A stretch of 64,000 nucleotides of DNA. It comes from Paenibacillus dauci. Its GTDB lineage: Bacteria > Bacillota > Bacilli > Paenibacillales > Paenibacillaceae. Positions 34,386 to 43,081 of this stretch are shown piece by piece. The stretch covers positions 248,001 through 312,000 of the forward strand of contig NZ_LAQQ01000002.1 of assembly GCF_000971985.1 (NCBI RefSeq), in the 5' to 3' direction. The notes under the pieces were generated by a model. It saw only the letters and a program-made list of their open reading frames with translations. It had not been told where the DNA came from and searched no databases. How positions within the stretch are numbered: the stretch's first letter is position 1; each line of letters starts with the position of its first letter. A program made the position numbers and the translations under genes.

Positions 34386-35972
34386 TTGTACGAGAAGTTG
34401 ATTGTAGTACCCCAGCGGGGATGGATTGCACTTATCAGTGCTTTTGTTCTGGCGGTCATTCATCAATATTTGTTTTATGGACACGACTTTGGCATTTCTT
34501 ATCCGGTCTTTGTCATTTTGTTTTATTTCTATATGTATACGTATGCGGGTGATCGGCTACGGCAGGGATCATGGTTCAGCAGACTGGTCATGGTCATTAT
34601 TTTACTGCTGTCCTGTACGTACGGATTATTCGGAAATGAGTTTTTTCGGGTGCTGAACGGTCTGTTTATCCCGTGTCTGATTTTTCTGCATCTGGCGTAT
34701 ATGCTGAGCCGCAGACGACTGGACTGGAATCAGCCGGCGCTAATCATCGATGCACTGGATCATCTGATTCCGCAGACGTTCCGTCATTTTATTACTCCGT
34801 TTGCCATGTTGAAAAATAAAGCTTCCCAGCGGATGCAGGAAGGTCAGCGTACAATATTCCGCAAAATCATGCTGGGTGTGCTGACAGCTCTGCCGCTACT
34901 GTTCATTATTATTGCGCTCCTAACGTCGGCAGATCGTATGTTTAACGAGCTGCTGGGTACCATGCCGCGCTGGATTATGAATCTGTCGCCTGGCGAGGGT
35001 ACATTCCGGCTGGTCTGGGTAGTGATCATGGGCTTTATCCTGTTTGGTTACCTATGGGGATTTGTGAAGCCTTTCATCTATGCCCCTCCTGTCTGGCAAA
35101 CGCCGCCGGGAACGGCTTCTGCCACTCCGTCGCCAGGCATGAATTCAACAGAGCAGCATAGTATACATGCTCCAATGCCTCATCCTGCTGCGCTGCCTGT
35201 ACAGACTGCCACCCCGGTACGGATCGATCCGATTATTCTCGGAACGGTGCTGGTGCTGATCAATATCGTGTATGTGCTGTTTGTTTTCCTGCAGTTCTCT
35301 TACTTGTTCGGAGCGCCGCAAGGCAATTTGCCGGATGGCAGTACGTATGCCGAATATGCGCGCAGTGGATTTGCAGAGCTGGTGCTGGTGACTGCGCTGA
35401 ACTTTGTGATTATGCTATGCGGACTGCTCTATGCCGGTCCTGCGGGAAAAGGACTGCAGCTTCTGAACAATGGACTGCTGTATGTACTCGTATTATGTTC
35501 CGGCGTGATGTTATATTCGGCGTTTACCCGTCTTCTGTTATATGAGCAGGCGTATGGTTATACGACAATCCGCTTTCTCGTGCATGCTTTTATGATATTT
35601 CTTGGCGTTCTGCTGATTGTGGCGGGACTGCGGATACATTTTCGTCGTCTGCCGCTGGCGCGCTGTTATATTATTCTGGCACTGGTTGCCTACGTGCTGG
35701 TCAATTATGCCGGTATGGACCGCCAGATCGCGAGCCGTAATATGGAGCGTTATGAACAGACCGGGCAGCTGGATATGGATTACCTGACCGGATTGTCCGC
35801 CGATGCGGTACCGTCATTGTTGAAATTCAGCCGTGAGCATGAAGTGCCGGGGCTGGGAGCTGGTCTGCACGAGCGTTGGGCTTATCTGTTCACAGAAGAC
35901 AGAGGATGGCAGTCGATCAATCTGAGCGACTATCTGGCGATCCGGGCACTGCGTCAGGATAACCACCATTAA
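34386..35972 (+). CDS. DUF4173-type polytopic membrane protein
   Basis: The 528-residue protein has about 11-12 hydrophobic helices, interrupted by a Pro/Ala/His-rich cytoplasmic or extracellular loop (about residues 238-285). It resembles DUF4173 (DUF4153-like) proteins; function is unknown. The TTG at 34386 is preceded by GGAGG eight bases upstream; an ATG-like start at 34332 would lack a site. The C-terminal 80 residues are soluble and helical. Confidence 0.7.
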   Translation: MYEKLIVVPQRGWIALISAFVLAVIHQYLFYGHDFGISYPVFVILFYFYMYTYAGDRLRQGSWFSRLVMVIILLLSCTYGLFGNEFFRVLNGLFIPCLIFLHLAYMLSRRRLDWNQPALIIDALDHLIPQTFRHFITPFAMLKNKASQRMQEGQRTIFRKIMLGVLTALPLLFIIIALLTSADRMFNELLGTMPRWIMNLSPGEGTFRLVWVVIMGFILFGYLWGFVKPFIYAPPVWQTPPGTASATPSPGMNSTEQHSIHAPMPHPAALPVQTATPVRIDPIILGTVLVLINIVYVLFVFLQFSYLFGAPQGNLPDGSTYAEYARSGFAELVLVTALNFVIMLCGLLYAGPAGKGLQLLNNGLLYVLVLCSGVMLYSAFTRLLLYEQAYGYTTIRFLVHAFMIFLGVLLIVAGLRIHFRRLPLARCYIILALVAYVLVNYAGMDRQIASRNMERYEQTGQLDMDYLTGLSADAVPSLLKFSREHEVPGLGAGLHERWAYLFTEDRGWQSINLSDYLAIRALRQDNHH

Positions 35973-36050
35973 TGGAGTCTACGGATAACCCTAACTGGAT
36001 AACCATATTTCGAAGACATCATAACCAGAACAGGAAAGGGGAATGAACCC

Positions 36051-36452
36051 ATGTTTACGTTACAGGCAATGATTCGCTGGAACAGTGATCCGGCTGATCT
36101 GCCGGTAGGAGAATGGCTGCAGCAACTGAGTGATCTACAGGAAGATTGTCCACCGCAGTTTGAGTCGGAGGAAGATACCGTCGAAGGTCTGGAGATTCGT
36201 ATTGTCAGTAAGATCCCCGATTCATGGAATACGTATGGACAAGTACGGATCCCCGCATCTATGGTACCCGAATCCGGCCTGCAACCAGGAGATGTATTTA
36301 CGCTGTGGGATCATGGAGATCTCGGAGAAATTGTACTGCTGGAAGGGCCTCGTTTTCCATTAAGCCCGTACCGGTATCTGCAGGACCGGACTATGGAGCA
36401 CGGTAATGAATGGGGCAGCTGGCAGTCTTACAGGGATGTACAGCTGTATTAA
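36051..36452 (+). CDS. Hypothetical soluble protein, 133 residues
   Basis: I do not recognise it. It is acidic and rich in W, P and E, with no signal peptide or membrane helix. AAAGGGG precedes the ATG, 78 bases after the DUF4173 gene, so both may share a transcript. The pattern (short strands, DVFTLWDHGDLGEIVLLEGP) suggests an all-beta fold. A terminator follows. Confidence 0.6.
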   Translation: MFTLQAMIRWNSDPADLPVGEWLQQLSDLQEDCPPQFESEEDTVEGLEIRIVSKIPDSWNTYGQVRIPASMVPESGLQPGDVFTLWDHGDLGEIVLLEGPRFPLSPYRYLQDRTMEHGNEWGSWQSYRDVQLY

Positions 36453-36477
36453 TCCCATGTTTCTAAACTAAACCTGA

Positions 36478-36515
36478 AAAAGAAGCTGCGAACTTATTCG
36501 TTGCTTCTTTTTTTA
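36478..36515 (+). terminator. Terminator after the 133-residue protein gene
   Basis: AAAGAAGC pairs GCTTCTTT with an inner TGCGAA..TTCG stem, followed by a T run. A TATAAT at 36591-36596 after it is the likely -10 of the next gene. Confidence 0.7.
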
Positions 36516-36698
36516 GTTTCTCTAGATGATCAAATTGAAGTCTCTATCTAATCTTGTGAAAAAAATGGTTTACCAGAATTATACAAATTGTATAATGAAA
36601 AGGATGGGCGAACGAAGCATAGATTTTTCCTCATGGAATAAAGGATCAGAGGATGAGGTAAGCTGGACAAACTAAGGATATCGGAGGTTAGGCAAATA

Positions 36699-37673
36699 AT
36701 GTCTATTTTTAAAAAGAAAAGACAGTGGCTTGGTTTGGTAGTGGGAATAAGTGTGACAGCAGTATCAATAGGAGCCGTTCCATTAATGTTTCCTAATCCT
36801 GTTTTTGCATATTCCGAAAAGGCAGGTATGCTGGAAACCTATTATAATCCTACCTATACACTTGCTCAGAATGTACAGGAAACGCTAGATATTAGCAGCT
36901 CTTCTGCCAGTGCAGTGCGTGTACGGGTGACCGATGTGCCCTTTTATATCGATGTAAATGGTCTCAGAATCGATCTCTACAATCGAACCACACCCTATTA
37001 TCAAATTGGTCGTCAATGGGAACCACAAAATGAATCTCTGGTTCAAAAAGAGCTCATGATCGAAGGGAAGAAAGTGATTGTTGGCTTTACCGATGATACG
37101 CGTGCTTACCTTAATGATCCTGTCATTGAGAAAATGGTCCGCAAGCAAATCAGTTATGAACTCAGCTCCCAACCTCAGTGGAACAATCAGGACCATCAAG
37201 CTTTTATTAACGAATTGCTAAAGCAAGGCATGATTGTTATCCAATCAGTCAAGCAACCGCAGGAATTTGAATATAATACCTGGTCTCCTAACAAAGGTGA
37301 AGTACTCGGAGAAAAACCTATCACTACATATGATAACGAGCCCAAAATACAGAATGTTATAGATCAAAAAGTATATTTGAACAAAGCCGTAAAAGAGGGA
37401 CAAGGAAAGCAAATCGGCACAAGCTTTAGAATGGACAGTGGGCAAACGCTCGCTATTCAGATTAACCGGACTGCCGACACGATGCCAACCCTTCACTGCA
37501 GAATCAAGGATCTGACTACCGGACAGTGGGTCGGTGAATTTATGAATGCCCAAAGTGGTTATCGATATATGTATATTCCAAATGCCTATTCATCAAATCA
37601 TTTGTTCAAGGTCATAATGAGCGGAGAAAGTCAGGGCTGGGCGGATGTCGAGATATTTACTTACAGCAGCTGA
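36699..37673 (+). CDS. Secreted protein of unknown function
   Basis: The 324-residue protein has a clear signal peptide (basic MSIFKKKRQW, hydrophobic core to about residue 30, cleavage probably after VFA at 36-38). The segment VPFYIDVNGLRIDLYNRTTPYY resembles the beta-hairpin repeats of copper-amine-oxidase N-terminal-like domains, common in Paenibacillus exoproteins (split here: VPFYIDVNGLR and IDLYNRTTPYY). The C-terminal 80 residues look like a jelly-roll-type domain ending at GWADVEIFTYSS. GGAGG precedes the ATG. Function is unknown. Confidence 0.65.
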   Translation: MSIFKKKRQWLGLVVGISVTAVSIGAVPLMFPNPVFAYSEKAGMLETYYNPTYTLAQNVQETLDISSSSASAVRVRVTDVPFYIDVNGLRIDLYNRTTPYYQIGRQWEPQNESLVQKELMIEGKKVIVGFTDDTRAYLNDPVIEKMVRKQISYELSSQPQWNNQDHQAFINELLKQGMIVIQSVKQPQEFEYNTWSPNKGEVLGEKPITTYDNEPKIQNVIDQKVYLNKAVKEGQGKQIGTSFRMDSGQTLAIQINRTADTMPTLHCRIKDLTTGQWVGEFMNAQSGYRYMYIPNAYSSNHLFKVIMSGESQGWADVEIFTYSS

Positions 37674-37674
37674 C

Positions 37675-37720
37675 AAAAAAAGATCAACACCCAGAGGAAT
37701 ATCGACTCTGGATGTTGATC
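37675..37720 (-). terminator. Minus-strand terminator
   Basis: GATCAACACCCAGAG (37682-37696) pairs CTCTGGATGTTGATC (37706-37720) with one G-T pair. The T run is on the minus strand (37681-37675), so it ends leftward transcription of the EamA gene. Confidence 0.7.
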
Positions 37721-37758
37721 CTGGATAATATATTTACCAGTCGTGCAGCGAAACAAAC

Positions 37759-37797
37759 ATAGAGCCAGGCAGCAACTATAATGCTGCCTGGCTCTAT
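37759..37797. terminator. Second hairpin in the convergent region
   Basis: A perfect 16-bp stem (37759-37774 with 37782-37797) has a seven-base loop. T runs are weak on both sides. Confidence 0.5.
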
Positions 37798-37807
37798 ATG
37801 TCTACAA

Positions 37808-38698
37808 TCAAGACCGCATATTCAGCATTCTCGGCTTACGATTGACCAGGTAAATGCTGATACCGATCAGTACCAGACCGAGCAGCAGGAACCAGGTGAA
37901 CGGCTCATGCAGAATCAGGGTACCGATAAATACCGACAACAGCGGTACGAGGAAGGTGTAGGAAGCGACTTTGCTCGCATCTCCGGCACCGACCAGAGTA
38001 AAGTAGATAATCCACGACAGGGCAATTCCGAAAATAATGCCAAAGATCAGTCCGATCAGATAAGGCGCATTCCATGTAATAGCAGACCAGCTCTCCGTTG
38101 CCGAGCCAGAGGCTGTAAGCACCAGTCCGCCCAGTGTACACTGAAAAGCAACCATCCACAGCGCATCGACTTTTTGATTGGCCTTTTTGATATAGACGGT
38201 ACCCAGTGCCCAGCTTAGTGCAGTCACCAGCGCCAGCACGACGCCAATCACAGCGACATGTCCGGAGAAGCCGCCTGCACTGACAGAGATGACACCGGCA
38301 AAGCCAAGGATCAGCCCGATGATTTTCAATGGAGACATGGATTCGCCGAGCCACATCCAGGCAAACAGCCCGACCAATACTGGCTGCAGATAGACGAGTA
38401 CAGAGAACAGCCCGGATGGCATGTAGAGCAGACCCAATGTCTGTAGTCCATAGAACAGGACAACGTTCAGAATTGCGGAAATGACATAGGCTTTCCAGTT
38501 GGCATGCCAGCGAATCAGCCGCCGCCGGGGCAGCAGGATCAACATGAGCAGTACGCCGCCTCCCAATGTACGCAGGCCGGCGAATAACAGTGGCGGTGTA
38601 TAATCCAGCGCCAATTTATAGATGGACCAGGAGATGCCCCACAGAAATACCAGTGCAGCGATCAGCCCCGCCCGTTTGAGTGGTGTCAAGGTGTTCAT
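37808..38698 (-). CDS. EamA-family (DMT) transporter
   Basis: The 296-residue protein has ten hydrophobic helices in two EamA repeats (about residues 10-140 and 155-285), the drug/metabolite transporter fold. Family hallmarks include FLWGISW in TM1 and the YLQPVLVGLFAW segment before the repeat boundary. The ATG at 38698 is preceded by AAGGAAG; a longer frame from 38764 lacks a site. The substrate is unknown; relatives export amino acids or metabolites. Confidence 0.86.
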   Translation of the reverse strand: MNTLTPLKRAGLIAALVFLWGISWSIYKLALDYTPPLLFAGLRTLGGGVLLMLILLPRRRLIRWHANWKAYVISAILNVVLFYGLQTLGLLYMPSGLFSVLVYLQPVLVGLFAWMWLGESMSPLKIIGLILGFAGVISVSAGGFSGHVAVIGVVLALVTALSWALGTVYIKKANQKVDALWMVAFQCTLGGLVLTASGSATESWSAITWNAPYLIGLIFGIIFGIALSWIIYFTLVGAGDASKVASYTFLVPLLSVFIGTLILHEPFTWFLLLGLVLIGISIYLVNRKPRMLNMRS

Positions 38699-38815
38699 AA
38701 TGTCTTCCTTTCTGTATATCCAAGCAGTATTTCTGATCATACGCCTTTTAATGCGGAAATTCAAACAAAAGGACGCTGCAGATTTTTGGCAGTGTCCTTT
38801 CTACGAAACTATTCA

Positions 38816-39472
38816 TTATGAGCCTGTATTCTGAATTACGTCTTCAGGTAAATCAATGACTCTACCTTTGAACACCTTTAAGTATTTGTACTCGCCATTC
38901 ATAAGCAGCTTCAGCAGTCCATTATCAAAATCGGTATGCTGATCCTTAAAAAAGATTCCCTGCGTTACGATAGGTTGATCGGTTTCGTAACGAATCTGGT
39001 AGCCGGAAGGTGTGCGGATAACATCAACTTCTACACCGTCTTCATGAGTTTCTTCCAGACGTGCTTTCATCCGCTGCACAGCCACGATATGGATATCGAC
39101 TGCCCCCATTTTTTCCAGCAGATCATTAATGATAGAGCCACGGGTAATTTCCTGCCAGCGGGACTGCGCCGACTGACCAATAATGAGCTGGGTGATCTGC
39201 TGTTGACGCGCCACTTCGGCAATGATATCTGCCGGTTCATCTTCTTCATCGACCTTGATGATAAATGTACCGCCGGCTTCCTCCGTCAACTTTTTCCATG
39301 AATTCAGATAATTCTCCTGCTGCATATCCAGTTCACTAACCGGTTCATTCAATACGGTGATGACGTATAGCGGAGATTGAAGCAGCTCTGCTAGCCGAAT
39401 ACCCCGCCTGATCAGTCGCTCGCCATTAGGGCCGTAGTAGACCCCGACCATAATTTTCTCGTCATTCATCAT
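38816..39472 (-). CDS. Stand-alone KdpD-type universal stress protein
   Basis: The first 130 residues are a UspA fold of the KdpD subtype: IMVGVYYGPNGERLIRRG (about 6-23), then QITQLIIGQSAQSRWQEITRGSI (about 92-114), which aligns with the KdpD consensus VVGRSRRSRWRELLRGS. Residues 135-218 form a separate, unrecognised domain. There are no kinase or membrane parts. The ATG-ATG start at 39472 follows AAGGAG. It is in the same direction as, and just downstream of, a 149-residue unknown gene. A potassium or stress role is suggested by the Usp subtype but not shown. Confidence 0.72.
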   Translation of the reverse strand: MMNDEKIMVGVYYGPNGERLIRRGIRLAELLQSPLYVITVLNEPVSELDMQQENYLNSWKKLTEEAGGTFIIKVDEEDEPADIIAEVARQQQITQLIIGQSAQSRWQEITRGSIINDLLEKMGAVDIHIVAVQRMKARLEETHEDGVEVDVIRTPSGYQIRYETDQPIVTQGIFFKDQHTDFDNGLLKLLMNGEYKYLKVFKGRVIDLPEDVIQNTGS

Positions 39473-39533
39473 CGGATTCTCCTTTGTTCGGTACGTATTA
39501 TTGTATCTATAATGAACTCTTAACCAGCTTCGC

Positions 39534-39983
39534 TCAAAAAGAATAATAAGCCTGTGCATAATCGCCCAGAAATTGACGCTCTGTCAGAGGCTGTCTGAAA
39601 GGAGTTGAATCCTCAGCTTCATTTTGCCGAATCGTATAATTATGCAGTGCTTCGATCGCCAGCTGGGAACGGGTATGGCCCCAGACCTGCCGGTGAATCT
39701 CCACATACGCCAGTGCTTGCTGTACGGTCAGCCCTTTGAGTCGCCGAAATACGGAAGCCCAGCGCACAAGATCCAATCGACGCTGTCCATCGGAGAATTC
39801 ATACTCCGCCCAGCCGGATCCGCCCGCCAGTGAGATACGCAGCAGACCACAATGCAGCATCATACAGCTATCCGGCAGGGACAAACACTGATGATCATAT
39901 AGATAGATTTCCAGTGAGCCGATACAGGTGATCGGGATTGCAGAAATATTTAGTGGCGCAGGGACCGATAATACATTTTGCAT
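39534..39983 (-). CDS. Hypothetical protein, 149 residues
   Basis: I do not recognise it. It is soluble. The N-terminal half looks beta-rich and the C-terminal half helical (VQQALAYVEIHRQVWGHTRSQ). I chose ATG 39983, ten bases after GGAG; the GTG at 39992 would abut that site. It lies 61 bases upstream of the KdpD-type Usp gene and probably shares its transcript. Confidence 0.55.
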   Translation of the reverse strand: MQNVLSVPAPLNISAIPITCIGSLEIYLYDHQCLSLPDSCMMLHCGLLRISLAGGSGWAEYEFSDGQRRLDLVRWASVFRRLKGLTVQQALAYVEIHRQVWGHTRSQLAIEALHNYTIRQNEAEDSTPFRQPLTERQFLGDYAQAYYSF

Positions 39984-40349
39984 GAAAGGCACGCTCCTCA
40001 GGGGAATGGTAGTTGTCAGCTATCATAGAGGGGGATTCGGCTGAACGTAAACTGACACCTGGCATCATGGCAGCTCATATTTGTCAGGAATGCCTCATGT
40101 AATCGTATTCATTCCAGGTAATCTTATCGCTGCCTACCAAAATCTGGCGTATGCTTCGATTTTCATTTTCTGTAAATAAAATGGTGAAAACAAGAGGAAA
40201 TGAGAGCTATACAGCGTATCCTATCTGTTAATCCACATCTATTCGGTATAGCAGCTTTTTACACAGCTTGAGTAGCCTTTACAACGTTCAGCAGCGGGAG
40301 TATGATTCGTCTCAAGTTCATAAGACAGCGCTGATCGCAGCGCACACAT

Positions 40350-40525
40350 ACCAGCTGAGTTTTTGTGATACAGCCATGCTGTATACAGAGAGCGGGGGAA
40401 CCATCGAGAAGAGCCATAACGGTTTCTTTTCAGGGGTGAATCGGATGACAGAATGTTATGGAATTCTGTCTGTCTGTAGGGAGACTCTTACTTCCGAATC
40501 CGGCAGCTAACCTCGTAAGCTGAAA
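40350..40525 (+). promoter_or_regulatory. c-di-AMP riboswitch (ydaO/yuaA type)
   Basis: The conserved blocks are present in order: GCGGGGGAACCAT (40393-40405), GGGGTGAATCGG (40433-40444), TAGGGAGACTCTTAC (40477-40491), then TTCCGAATCCGGCAGCTAACCTCGTAAGC (about 40492-40520). P1 may be CAGCT (40352-40356) with AGCTG (40518-40522). In this class ligand binding turns genes off through a terminator, and one follows at 40583. The upstream gap (39984-40349) has no convincing gene. Confidence 0.93.
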
Positions 40526-40582
40526 ATAAGAGAGGCGACAATTGTCATGCCATCCGTCAGGGATATTTCTGCGCGGATGTCG

Positions 40583-40624
40583 AAGAAGCTGACGAAGACC
40601 ACCTCTTCCTCGGCTTCTTTTTTG
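40583..40624 (+). terminator. Expression-platform terminator of the c-di-AMP riboswitch
   Basis: AAGAAGC and GAAG (40583-40597) pair CTTC and GCTTCTT (40605-40619), with a T run to 40624, 17 bases before the next gene's ribosome binding site. Confidence 0.8.
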
Positions 40625-40654
40625 TTGCCTTTATACTACTGGAGGAGAAGAAAA

Positions 40655-41068
40655 ATGGAATTGGAGCAGGAACATCATTTGTCGGAAGAATATATACTGG
40701 TATCGCCGGCAACCCGGGCTGGAGAGCAGTTTGTCCAGCTGTTAAAAGTAAAAAAAATCCCGTTTGCCCTTATTGTGAACAGCTATGCGGAGAAGGTGCG
40801 TTTTGAAGGAATGGGCTTTGAACATGTGATCCTGCTGGATACACAGCGCCAGGAATTATGGATCATGCCGGAGCTTAATATCGGCAAAGTCTATTTGTTT
40901 GAGCGCAGTCTGCCGCTCTGCTGCCGTTACATTCAGATCTGTCGTTCATGGACGAGCCAGCCAGTCTATGTCATTACCGAAGGCAGCAATTCACGCATGA
41001 TCTACAAAGGGCTGGGGGCGAATTATATTATCCATACCAATGGCGGCAGTGCCGCTTTTTTACTGTGA
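40655..41068 (+). CDS. Uncharacterised 137-residue protein under c-di-AMP riboswitch control
   Basis: The ATG at 40655 follows GGAGGAG. The protein alternates strands and helices (YILVSPATRAGEQFVQLLKVKK, then FALIVNSYAEKV, VILLDTQ, PVYVITEG, split here), suggesting a Rossmann-like alpha/beta domain. It lacks a classical GxGxxG loop. It has no signal peptide or membrane helix. I do not recognise a family. Because c-di-AMP riboswitches usually govern potassium transport, osmolyte or cell-wall genes, a link to one of these is possible, but nothing in the sequence shows which. Confidence 0.75.
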   Translation: MELEQEHHLSEEYILVSPATRAGEQFVQLLKVKKIPFALIVNSYAEKVRFEGMGFEHVILLDTQRQELWIMPELNIGKVYLFERSLPLCCRYIQICRSWTSQPVYVITEGSNSRMIYKGLGANYIIHTNGGSAAFLL

Positions 41069-41201
41069 ATATATTGGTATCTCCATATCACCGGAAAAAT
41101 CATGAATCCGGCCGAATCGCCGCTTTTGCATGTCCCGAAATGGGTAATAGGTTGCTAACCCGTTATCGTTGCAGCCGGGCGATCCTTTAGAGGTGGAGAT
41201 G

Positions 41202-41888
41202 ATGGCATTGAAACAGAAAGTAGCATTGATTGCAGGAGCCAGCGGATTGGTCGGTCAGGCGTTAACCGAGCTACTGCTTGAGGCTCCTGAATACAGAGAA
41301 GTGATTATACTGGTACGGAAGCCGGTAGAGCGCTGGCAGCACCATACCGGACTTCGGCAGGTGATTGTGGATTATGAGCATCTGGAGCAGCAGCGCCACG
41401 AGCTGCAGGCAGATGATATATACTGCTGTCTGGGCACGACCATTCGCCAAGCCAAGACGCAGGAGAATATGTATCGCATCGATGTAACTTATCCGCTGGA
41501 ACTGGCGCGTATTGCCCGCGAAGAGGGAGCCACCCAGTTTCTGGTAGTCAGTGCGATGGGTGCAGACTCGCATTCCCGGGTCTTTTACTCCCGGATCAAG
41601 GGGGAGATGGAACAACAGCTGGCACAGATCGGGTATGAGTCCTTATCTATTGTGCGTCCATCCCTGCTGCTCGGCAAGCGCAGAGAGTTCCGGCTGGGTG
41701 AACGTACCGGTGCCATATTGGCGCGAGGATTAGCCCCGCTGTTCATCGGTCCAATGAACAAGTACAAAGCGATTTCCGCCGAGATTGTGGCAGAGGGCAT
41801 GTACCGGATTGCCCAGCGCAAACCCCAGGGGACGGTCGTCTATTTGTCCAATCAGCTGCAGGTCGCTGCCCGTCCTGCTACCCGCTAG
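41202..41888 (+). CDS. NAD(P)-binding atypical SDR, TIP30/HTATIP2-like
   Basis: The 228-residue protein opens with the Rossmann motif LIAGASGLVGQ (about residues 9-19). It carries the YSRIKGEMEQ segment (about 130-139), where atypical SDRs keep Y-x-x-x-K. It resembles the CC3/TIP30-like NAD(P)H-binding family. ATG at 41202 is preferred on spacing from AGAGG; ATG at 41199 is also possible. It follows the c-di-AMP-controlled gene by 133 bases and may be co-transcribed. The substrate is unknown. Confidence 0.8.
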   Translation: MALKQKVALIAGASGLVGQALTELLLEAPEYREVIILVRKPVERWQHHTGLRQVIVDYEHLEQQRHELQADDIYCCLGTTIRQAKTQENMYRIDVTYPLELARIAREEGATQFLVVSAMGADSHSRVFYSRIKGEMEQQLAQIGYESLSIVRPSLLLGKRREFRLGERTGAILARGLAPLFIGPMNKYKAISAEIVAEGMYRIAQRKPQGTVVYLSNQLQVAARPATR

Positions 41889-42017
41889 CCGATATTATTC
41901 ATCATGCTCTATACCGGATGACATGGTAAAATGTACAGAAGCAAGTATAATGTAAAAGCAGGTCCGTAATACGTAGAAACGGACGTGAATTTCAATTATA
42001 GAATGGAGTACATTCAC

Positions 42018-42341
42018 ATGCCCCAACTGGATGCCAAACAAGCGGCGTCAATGATCGAACGCTGGATTTCTTTTTATGATATGGATAATGCCAAAGCCTG
42101 GGATAAAGATGACTATGCATTTATCCAGACGTCCTGCCGCCAGATGCGGACAGCTATTCAGGCGCTGCGAGGCAAAGGACCAACCGCTCCAGGAGAGCGT
42201 AAAAAAGTCGCGGCTGCGCTTGAAGAATTTATCGAAGACTCTTTTATGGATGATGCCAATGAATGGGAACCGGAGAACCGCGTTTTTGTCAAAGAATCCA
42301 TGGCAGCTCTTCAATTTGCCGCGAGCTTTCTGCAGAAATAA
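42018..42341 (+). CDS. Small protein with an internal two-fold repeat, unknown
   Basis: This 107-residue soluble protein has two similar halves: residues 22-50 (MDNAKAWDKDDYAFIQTS..) and 77-105 (MDDANEWEPENRVFVKES..). They share M-D-[DN]-A-x-x-W-[DE]-x-[DE]-[DN]-x-x-F-[IV]-x-x-S. The family is not recognised. ATG 42018 follows TGGAG nine bases away; a GTG at 41985 lacks a site. A TATAAT at 41946-41951 may be its -10. Confidence 0.62.
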   Translation: MPQLDAKQAASMIERWISFYDMDNAKAWDKDDYAFIQTSCRQMRTAIQALRGKGPTAPGERKKVAAALEEFIEDSFMDDANEWEPENRVFVKESMAALQFAASFLQK

Positions 42342-42369
42342 GATCACGTCATAATTGAGGTGGAACACC

Positions 42370-42951
42370 ATGAATCAGCCCGACCCTTTCCTGTCTGCAC
42401 AGGGAACGCTGGATATTGCCCTGTGCCCGGTAGAAGAGTCACATACGATCCTGAATCTGTATCCATTCTATCTGTATGATCTATCGGAAATCTGGGAACG
42501 CCAGCCGAATCGGCATGGCGTTTTTGAAGAGGAAGACAGCTATCGTACGCTGGCAGAGCAGAGTGAAGTGTTCCGGATCTGGTGGCAGCATCCTGGTATT
42601 CTGTTTCCTTATGTGATCCGTGTTGACGGAATACCGGCCGGATTTGCCCTTGTATCGACCCCTCCTTATATTCCATCCTATGAGAAAACCGATTATTTTA
42701 TGCACGAGTTTTTTGTGATGCGTCCATTTCGTGGACAGGGGTTGGCCGTCCAGGCAGCCCGTCACATTTTCGGTCAATTTCGCGGTTCATGGGAGCTCCA
42801 TACCAACCCGACAGAGCGCAATATTCATGCTCGTCGCTTCTGGGAGCAGCTGCTGATGGACTACACACATAATGAATATACCCGTCAGTTGATTGACGGT
42901 CCGGATAATGAACAATTCTTGTCATTTCGGTTTGATAATCGTAAAATATGA
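42370..42951 (+). CDS. GNAT-family N-acetyltransferase
   Basis: The 193-residue protein has a GNAT domain with the acetyl-CoA loop RPFRGQGLAVQAARHIF (about residues 119-135). It also has the later NIHARRFWEQL segment, matching the common N-x-x-A-x-x-F-Y/W-E motif. The ATG at 42370 follows GAGGTGGAA. It lies 28 bases after the duplicated 107-residue gene, in a probable operon. The substrate is unknown. Confidence 0.83.
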   Translation: MNQPDPFLSAQGTLDIALCPVEESHTILNLYPFYLYDLSEIWERQPNRHGVFEEEDSYRTLAEQSEVFRIWWQHPGILFPYVIRVDGIPAGFALVSTPPYIPSYEKTDYFMHEFFVMRPFRGQGLAVQAARHIFGQFRGSWELHTNPTERNIHARRFWEQLLMDYTHNEYTRQLIDGPDNEQFLSFRFDNRKI

Positions 42952-43023
42952 AATTTTTTATTCTGGATTTCTTTTTCATGGACAGCGACTCACAATTTGT
43001 GTAACATAAGCATAATTAATTTT

Positions 43024-43081
43024 GCCGGCTGATGCCCGGGCCGTGTGTCCGCAGGGACAGTGCCCGGCAGCTGACCGCTGC
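43024..43081 (+). promoter_or_regulatory. GC-rich folded leader of the NSS transporter gene
   Basis: CCGGGC (43036-43041) pairs GCCCGG (43062-43067), enclosing TGTCC-GCAG-GGACA (43046-43059). It is followed by GCAGC-TGACC-GCTGC (43067-43081). An upstream GCCGG (43024-43028) can pair CCGGC (43064-43068) instead, giving two exclusive folds. The element stands out from AT-rich surroundings (42952-43023). It could be a riboswitch, but I cannot assign a class. Confidence 0.5.

Noticed and set aside
40268-40510. 80-codon frame across the c-di-AMP riboswitch
   Set aside because: It begins at TTG without a ribosome binding site and lies on the aptamer sequence.
40547-40654. N-terminal extension of the c-di-AMP-controlled protein from ATG 40547
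   Set aside because: It would translate the riboswitch terminator. GGAGGAG and ATG 40655 are the clear start signals.
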